Of a DNA stretch of 64,000 nt, positions 57,424 to 64,000 are shown in pieces. The notes beneath the pieces are model-generated. The model was not told where the DNA came from. It made no database searches and saw nothing but the letters and a program-made list of their open reading frames with translations. The stretch comes from Perkinsus marinus ATCC 50983 (taxonomy: Eukaryota > Perkinsozoa > Perkinsida > Perkinsidae), in contig NW_003205333.1 in the NCBI RefSeq assembly GCF_000006405.1, positions 440,702 through 504,701 of the forward strand. The letters run 5' to 3'. The first letter of the stretch is position 1. Each line of letters starts with the position of its first letter. The translations under genes and the position numbers were made by a program.

Positions 57424-59189
57424 ATGTCCGATCCGCTATTTTTCGGGCCTGCATCACAGTCTAGTAGCCTTCCTGGGTATGGGACCCATGAATGGTCAGG
57501 GGGTTGGGGTCAAGACGAATGGGGATGGAGTGCTCCCCCTCAATGGGGGAATAATGATGGATGGTATACTGGTGGTGGTGGATGGAACGGTTCTGGGAAG
57601 GGAGGAGCGAACGATGAATGGTGGCCACATCCAACACCACCTCCTGCCCCTAGTTGGGGTAAGGGATACCATGCCAAGGGATCATGGGAATCTACAGGCT
57701 ACAATAGTGGGAGTAAAGGGAAGGGTAAAGGTGGTAAAGGGAAGAGTGGCCGTAGATGGAGTGGCTCTGAGCAATGGAACTATCCTCAATCTAAGAAGGG
57801 CAGGTGGTCCGATGAACCCCAGAAGAGCGAGTTTTACTGCATTCCATGTGGGAAGTAAGCTATTGTCTATATCAGTTATGGATCTCACCATTGCGAACCC
57901 ACGATGCAGTAAAGGAGGAAACTCATTGATTTCGTGTTTCAGAGATCTCTTCACCGCCGATGCTCTCGATGAGCATGTTATCACTTTCCATGTTACCTGC
58001 CCTCACCCTGGCTGTGACTACAGTGCTAGGCCCGATTTGGTAATTAATTCAACTCTGTACGAGTGTCTCGAATAAACTGTATTTGGATCTTATTCATTCT
58101 GGGACCTCTCCAATCAGAGTCCTTGTGCAAGCGATCTCTTCTTGTCAGGTCGCCGCACATAAGCTCTCTCATTGTTTGGTCACAACTGTTGAAGGTAATG
58201 ATGCTCACGAGCTCGTTAATATCATGGGCAGTGCTATAGTTATGCGTTTACACATTTGTACGCAGGTAAATCGGAATCCCTAACAACTTCACAAGCGGAA
58301 ACTGACGCATGGCTCGCACGACGGAAGAAGAATTTTCCAACCAAAGGTTATAATGGAAGGTTTCGATCCATCGGAGCAATCCTGCTTATCTATTTCATCA
58401 CGCTTTGAGCTCAGGCCGGAATGACTCTCCGAAAGGAGCATTCGATGCCAATGAGATGTGCACACTGGAGAAGGCTATACGGTCATCTATGCGAGAGAAT
58501 AGAGAACGGAAGAAGAAAGAACGGGCTGAGGTACTCTCCGATGGCTAGACGATACGGGTTTATCAAACTGTGATATCCTATATAATTAAGTTGGCTCAGC
58601 TGAAGTCGACCATGTGATTAACATAGCTGTACGCGTGTTGTTAGTATTGAGCTCATCTTCAGCGTGAAGCCAAGTTCGCAGAGCGTCGGATATGCACGCA
58701 TTTTGCCAAGTTTGGGAAGTGCAAGTATGAGGGAGCATGCCACTTCGAGCATGTTCAACCTAAGAAGGGTGTATGCCGCTTCTTCCAAGAGAGAGGCTAT
58801 TGCCGTCATGGAGATAACTGCAAGTAAGCCGCATTAATCGGCCCCTCATACTCGAGGGTTGCGTCGAAACTCATCTGCCGGACTCCGCCCTCTTGAGAAG
58901 GTTCAATCATATTAAAAAACAAGAGCAGCCCAAGGAGAGTACGCATGAGCAACTTATCAGACGACTAATGCGTGACGACATAGAACGCTACAACGCCACA
59001 GTTCTACAGTGTCTCAGGTAGTAGATCATCACCCCACTCCCCCGTTATACTTCGCTGTTTAGGTTCTTCATCACTGAAAATTTCTTTGACGAGAAATCCG
59101 ATACTGCGGTACTCGATGAGGACGATTCGGACAGCGGACAAAGCGATGATTCTGGTGATGATGATTATTTCTCTGAGGACGATATGTGA
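57424..59189 (+). CDS. NUFIP1-like zinc-finger protein A
   Basis: This is related to NUFIP1, which helps assemble box C/D snoRNPs. The start is the ATG at 57424 (MSDPLFFGPASQSSS). The N-terminus is Trp/Gly-rich (HEWSGGWGQDEWGW), followed by a GKGKGGKGKSG run. A C2H2 finger starts at FYCIPCGK and continues after an 87-nt intron with LFTADALDEHVITFHVTCPH-PGCDYSA. The core reads TDAWLARRKKNFPTK. Two CCCH fingers follow: CTHFAKFGKCKYEGACHFEH and CRFFQERGYCRHGDNC plus K-F-N-H across an intron. The tail has RLMRDDIERYNATVLQCLRF and an acidic end, stopping at 59189. Confidence 0.8.
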
Positions 59190-59360
59190 TTGTATTTTTA
59201 CCAATAGGACCACTTCCTCATAACTTATTGCACTATGGTGTATTCGACGTCATACTCACTCTGCAGTCAGATCGATTCGAGTTTGCATCTCTGTATTGCA
59301 TTTTTTTATCGACATTACCCAAGTTGGATGGTCTGGATCCGTTAGTTCGCACTCCATCAT

Positions 59361-61077
59361 ATGGACGCCTTCCAAGCAGCGAGGTCCGCCTACTTGCGAA
59401 GCAGGGGGCATGACTCATCCTCAAGGCATAGAGCTGATCGCCCGGATTCTATCCCCTACGCGAAGGGTCGTGGCAGAACTCGAAACGTGATCCCTTCGAG
59501 CTCTTCCACTTCGATGGATTTGAATGGTTACCAGCCAGGAGGGTGGCCAGGCTGGAGTCCCAATCCATGGTATGATGATCAGTCCTGGTGGGGTGTTGGA
59601 CCTTATGGTAAAGGAGGTCCACCAATGGGTCAATGGGGAGGCTGGGACTACTATCGACAGGCAGCACCCTGGACTAGTGGTAAAGGGAAGGGCAAAGGTG
59701 GTGGTGGTGGTGGTGGTGGTGCTGGCCTCTTCTGGGAGGATACCTTGGGAACATTGCCCAAGGCCAGCCAGTTCTATTGCGAGCCCTGTGAGATGTAGGA
59801 CTCTGGCGGTTGGATCATCAAATAGCATCGTAGTTTCTGTCGGCTCTATTAACTCTTACTTGTGCACACTCGAGATCGTTTTATTGTAGGGACTTGTGTA
59901 CGGCCGAGGCCCTCGGAAAGCACAAGCTGACATACCATGTAAAGTGTCCAATGCCAGGCTGTGACTATAGTGCTCCTCCCCATCTGGTAATAACTCCTCT
60001 ATTCGCTCCGATACTCTGGCAAAGCTAATAAGCACACTGAGGTATTGTTTAGGTTGAAGCTCATAAGTGGAGCCATATGGCCGAATCCAAGGGAGGTAAT
60101 AGCTCTCATCTTCTCATTTCCGCTCTCTGAATGGATCACATACGTGTCTCAGCCGATGCTGAATCCAGTAACTCTTCGCAACAACCTGAGGAAATCCAAA
60201 CATGGCTTGAGGAGAGGAGGAAGAATTTCCCTAATGCTGCAAGTAGTTAGTGGTGGTGGGTTAACAGAAGATGTCCATGGGTAGTATATGGATATGCGCC
60301 ATACAATCGATCCCTGCTCAGAGAACCGTCGTAGTGACGATGTCAAAGGGATGACACTCAAGGAGATTCCTGAGAGCAGCAGTAGCGAGAGTAGTGATTC
60401 GGAATCGAGTCCAGAAGAGGATGCCAAGTATTCGAGTGAAGCTAAGGGCGAGGAGGAGGAGGTAATGTACTGTACATTAGTTGTACTCCCGAAGCTGTCT
60501 TCATCCGTCAATTCTCGTTCAACTCACAGCCGGAATGGGGTCAGCCAGTAATCGCTTGTATCGTCCATGGGGGTCAGATCATGCATCAGTGAGCACCCGA
60601 CTGTATGTTGTTAGGTATCCGTTCCTACGTTTAGTGATGACGTCGCTGTTGGTACCATAGAGGTTCCCAGTGAAGAAGAGAATGGTGTGAAGGTGACTAG
60701 ACCCAAACATGGTATGTGTCGCTTCTTCTTGGAGCGGGGACGGTGTCGACATGGGGACAAATGCAAGTAGTACAAGGAGTTATATCATTCACTTAGCGCT
60801 ATACGGTCTTCATACGCATCCCTCTGTCGGTCTACGATCTTCTCGCCACTCCAATTGGCATATGAGTATGCAATGATCAGGTACAAGCATGTTAGACTAG
60901 CCCGACCTAATAGGAAGAAGAATAAAAATAATCATAAGGAGCTCGTTGATCAGCTTAAAACGTAATCTATACTTTCACATCATATCCGTTGGGTCGATAA
61001 TTAAGGTTCGAGATGCTCGATGTAGGTTCCTGGCTGAGAAGGGCGAAGATTCCGATGCGGACGAGTCCAGTTCATGA
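59361..61077 (+). CDS. NUFIP1-like zinc-finger protein B
   Basis: This is a tandem paralogue of the gene before, 171 bp downstream. The start is the ATG at 59361 (MDAFQAARSAYLRSRG). The Trp/Gly/Pro-rich N-terminus (WPGWSPNPWYDDQSWWGVG) is followed by GKGKGKG and eight Gly. The C2H2 finger is split by an intron at the same place: FYCEPCEM, then LCTAEALGKHKLTYHVKCPM-PGCDYSA. The core is EEIQTWLEERRKNFPNA. Only one CCCH finger is seen, GMCRFFLERGRCRHGDKCKY-KH. The tail is RLARPNRKKNKNNHKELVDQ and then FLAEKGEDSDADESSS, with a stop at 61077. Loss of one CCCH finger and a shorter tail distinguish it from A. Confidence 0.8.
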
Positions 61078-61331
61078 CCGGGAGCGATCCACTCATAGTG
61101 AGTGGTAGCATTGTGATGTTGGTCCGCTCATCCCGTTCTACTGTACATCTTAAGCCTCCCCACTATAGTCTTTATTCCACAGTATCATACCACCACTGTC
61201 ACGTTTCTGCCATCTCTCTCGCTACAGAGTTTAACCCTGGCGGAATGAGTTCATTGCTCCTGGGATCGCCCCCTTTCGCAACCTCTTGCCGACCTCAAGT
61301 TTGTACCCTTTTAACAGACATATCAGTGAGT

Positions 61332-62624
61332 ATGTCATCCACTCCGGAGAACAAGACAATAACACTCCACTTCAAGCTTACAGGCGGGAAACCCTTTGTA
61401 TTGGAAGATGTCAGGTCGGATATTACTGTAAGACGGCAGCGAGCCCCATATACTCATCGGTCTCACTATATTCACCCAAGAACTAGTCATTGGTGTCGCT
61501 ATCGATATAAGCGCGGCGGCTTTCGTTGATCATTCTCCGCGCATCGTTAATCGTAATGGTGGTCATTGTTCAGGTAGCAGAGCTCAAGCGTCTAGCTTCT
61601 CAATCTGAACATTGCTCAATACCAGCGGTTCAGATGAAGATATTCTACAAAGGTAAGCATATCAGGGACTATTGAGCTGCATCGTTCCACTGACTCGATA
61701 GATGGGATGCTTCTAGTGACTCAGGTAAGCATTTGCAGGACGATGATACCTTATCTACAAGGAAAATTGTGACTGGGAGCACATTGTTACTGATCAAAGG
61801 CCCCAAGCCGGCCAATAGTGATGATGTTAACATGGAAGTGGCTCAAGAGGTATTGTCTTCGGTGATGTGTTTACAAGTGTGGCCAAAATCCTCTAGTTTA
61901 TCTACTGAGCTCTTAGGCGTCCACATCGTCGTCAACTATAGCAGCCGCAGCAACAGGTGCTGCACCCGTACCATGCCAGGGCGGGTGTGGATTCTTCGGC
62001 AATCCTGATACCAACAATTACTGTTCCAAGTGCTGGAAAGATCTGAAGGAAAAGGAAGAGAAAGAGAAGGAAGAAGCGGTAGGAGTCTGTGTCAACAGTT
62101 CTCGACGTACACGGTGACATTTTTTTAATCAATATGAAATCGGGCTGATTTTACATGATGCAAAGTGGATAGTCGGTTTGTAGGAAGAGAAGGCTCGTCT
62201 AGAGGCCGAAAAAGTTGATGAATTGGTAGAGGCAAGTGACGACCGGCCAGTGCAGAGTGATGTTAATCGGTAAGGGCAAGGAGGGAGCCGCTGGCGACTT
62301 AGCTATGGTTTATGAGTTGTATGGGTCACGAACAGCATACACCACCCTGGTATCACGCAGTTCTTGAGCTCGAGTATTCCATCAGGTGCTGGACATGCGG
62401 GAAACGCATCGGTCTCACTGGTGTTAGATGCCGCTGCGGTTATTATTTCTGCTCAACACACAGGTAGTATTAAATACACTCACTTGAGACAGTGGAGTGG
62501 CCTCTGCATGAACAGATATGCGGAAGCTCATCAATGCGATTATGATTACAAGACTAACGAGCGTCGAAAATTGGCAAAGGCAAATCCTGTTGTCATGGCA
62601 GATAAATTGGATGATAAAGCTTGA
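61332..62624 (+). CDS. Ubiquitin-like + A20 + AN1 zinc-finger protein
   Basis: This is a candidate stress-associated, ubiquitin-binding adaptor. The start is the ATG at 61332 ([19 protein letters not shown]). A ubiquitin-like fold spans several exons: [60 protein letters not shown] and [10 protein letters not shown]. An A20 finger follows ([21 protein letters not shown]-x3-C-x11-C-x2-C). A Glu/Lys-rich helix ([11 protein letters not shown]) leads to an AN1 finger: [26 protein letters not shown], then AEAHQC across an intron (C-x2-C-x10-C-x-C-x4-C-x2-H-x5-H-x-C). The end is [19 protein letters not shown], stopping at 62624. All zinc ligands are intact. Confidence 0.82.
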
Positions 62625-63591
62625 GCCCTGAATGTATTATCTGTCTCATATCACTAACAGCTTGAAGTTTTTTTCTGGCTGTTGGCACTAGTTCTGCTTA
62701 TCTAGTAGAGTGTCAGCTCTATATTAATATCAGCAAAGAGGCACAGATAGGACAAGCTCGGTAATGTATCGTTCACAAACCTTATCTCGCAATCTTGAGT
62801 TTACTCATGATCACGGGAGTGGGATGATATAACCTTATATTATAAGGTGGCATATCTTGCTTCGGGGCTGGGATTAGGGCCACTTTCCATGTGTCTAATG
62901 CATTCTCTCGGAAGAGTTGATGATTCACAGAGCAATGTAGTGAATGGTCCTGTCTCGGCACGCATGCCTACGTGCACAGGTTAGTTCCAACCGCGCTTCG
63001 TTTCGCCCTTAACCGGCTACTGGTACGATTAGTTACTGGCTGAAGAACGGGCGATGTTAAGTTGTCTATAACCCGGACCTGACTTTTCTATGATTCCGAA
63101 CGGCCTCTGGCAGTGGAGAGCCAACGATGAAGTTATCACTCAGATATCATCCTATAAAAGCCTGATCTTTTCCACCTAGCTTGGTATGAGTTGAAGAATA
63201 CAACATTGCCAATCTTGTGACCTGATTGGGGTCCACCATGGAGAGATAACCACTACCACAGGACTCATGGCGCGACGAGAATTTTATGTAATATTATGCG
63301 TGACTGTAATCTAAAACTACAAATCACCTTGACGATGTTCCTTGGCTCCCGGTAGACGCTTAACGAATGCAGTAGGGCCCAGCTTTGAGGCCTCCTCATA
63401 GAGAAGGCCTACTCGACATATGTTGGACATATCTCTACGTCCAACATACCCCGCTCCCCTTGAACAGAGTTCACAAGGCTGGTAAACAATTCGCGAAGCA
63501 TCTGAAGAACTACCGAGGATCAGAGATGGCATTCAACATTGTACTGAGGGGAGCGGGGACAGATTCCATAGATGAAAATTTTTTGAAAAAC
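62625..63591. other. Intergenic stretch
   Basis: No gene is supported. A minus-strand frame at 63317-63532 has RRDMSNICRVGLLYEEASK, but it has no partner exon or known motif. The stretch holds a perfect hairpin at 63419-63448 and leads into two tRNA genes. Confidence 0.4.
63419..63448. repeat. Perfect 10-bp inverted repeat (hairpin)
   Basis: The arm TATGTTGGAC (63419-63428) pairs with GTCCAACATA (63439-63448) around a 10-nt loop. There is no T-run after it, so it is not an obvious terminator. Confidence 0.7.
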
Positions 63592-63662
63592 TGCATCATC
63601 CGAGAATCGAACTCGGGTCACAACGATGGCAACGTTGTATTCTACCACTAGACCAATGATGC
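63592..63662 (-). tRNA. tRNA-Gly (GCC)
   Basis: On the minus strand the acceptor strands GCATCAT and ATGATGC pair fully, with discriminator A. The anticodon stem CAACG/CGTTG encloses loop TTGCCAT, giving anticodon GCC. The T-arm has GAGTTCGATTC, a clean B box. There is no intron and the length is 71 nt. Confidence 0.95.
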
Positions 63663-63725
63663 CAGTACTGTTTTCAACAAGGTGCACGCCTCACTAAAGA
63701 AAATGAGGTGTTCAAATCGAAGATG

Positions 63726-63798
63726 TTCCGATGCGGGGACTCGAACCCCGGTCGCGTGGGTGAGAGCCATGAATCCTAACCAGCTAGACTACATCGGA
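63726..63798 (-). tRNA. tRNA-Glu (CTC)
   Basis: On the minus strand the acceptor strands TCCGATG and CATCGGA pair fully, with discriminator A. The D-arm reads TAGTCTAGCTGGTTAGGA. The anticodon loop CTCTCAC gives anticodon CTC, and the stem has one mismatch. The T-arm GGGGTTCGAGTCCCC is perfect. There is no intron and the length is 73 nt. It lies 63 bp upstream of the tRNA-Gly gene on the same strand. Confidence 0.93.
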
Positions 63799-64000
63799 CG
63801 AGTGAGACTAAGATTTCGTAAGATAGGGCCAACTATCATAGAGACGGTACGCATTGCCGGTCGTATACATATTGATCGTGAGAAATGCGTGCGCACTTTC
63901 TCGCTCAGTCGACGCTATGCGACAGTAGCAGTCGATGAAATCGTATCACGTTTTCGAACAGGGAAATTGCGCAACTCAACGCTGCCCATAAGATGGACAG

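Noticed and set aside
1-64000. Spliced-leader RNA gene, retroelement or virus-like element
   Set aside because: No leader-like sequence, reverse transcriptase, integrase, capsid motif, long terminal repeat or transposase was recognised by eye on either strand.

Overview
This is nuclear DNA from a gene-dense, intron-rich protist. Recognisable eukaryotic housekeeping genes include the ribosomal proteins RPL35A (eL33) and RPL9 (uL6), a cap-binding eIF4E, spliceosomal cyclophilin PPIH and RNA polymerase subunit RPABC4. They are cut into small exons by short GT-AG introns, mostly 42-75 nt. My best guess is an alveolate of the Perkinsus type, from gene style and intron size; this is inference and a database search would settle it. 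A run of 100 N (43120-43219) is a scaffold gap. No organelle DNA, virus-like element, retrotransposon, DNA transposon or CRISPR array was recognised.

Layout. 1-9265 (all minus strand): a truncated EF-hand-like gene, an AAAP amino-acid transporter, two small charged proteins, a WWE-PARP-like protein, a large EF-hand protein and RPABC4. 9578-12718 (plus): a small membrane protein, a long unrecognised gene starting 12 bp behind it, and a twin-CX9C mitochondrial protein. 12977-19575 (mostly minus): a Sec7/BIG ARF-GEF fragment, a proline-rich protein, a degenerate tRNA-Gln-like relic, a coiled-coil protein and a membrane protein. 20086-28300: a Ser/Arg-rich plus-strand gene, unassigned DNA, and a protein kinase with a TPR-like insertion. 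29013-32629: two glycerol kinase paralogues sharing a 475-bp identical block. 33014-45765: RPL35A, two large unrecognised genes, eIF4E, an ankyrin protein, RPL9, the gap and a DUF1769 protein. 46525-57080: a PP2C phosphatase, a helical-repeat candidate organellar RNA-binding protein, two cytochrome b5 proteins, an ARL2-binding (BART) protein and PPIH. 57424-62624 (plus): two tandem NUFIP1-like zinc-finger genes and a ubiquitin-like/A20/AN1 protein. 63592-63798: tRNA-Gly(GCC) and tRNA-Glu(CTC), both minus.

The most notable points are recent gene conversion between the glycerol kinases, changed nucleotide-site residues in one of them, the Ubl-A20-AN1 domain fusion, the WWE-PARP protein with an H-Y-E triad, the kinase with a TPR motif between helix C and strand 4, tandem diverged duplicates (NUFIP1, cytochrome b5), and very tight same-strand spacing that would suit polycistronic transcription. 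Gene ends come from reading-frame continuity across GT-AG introns and from protein motifs; spans run from start to stop including introns, and several 5' ends are uncertain.
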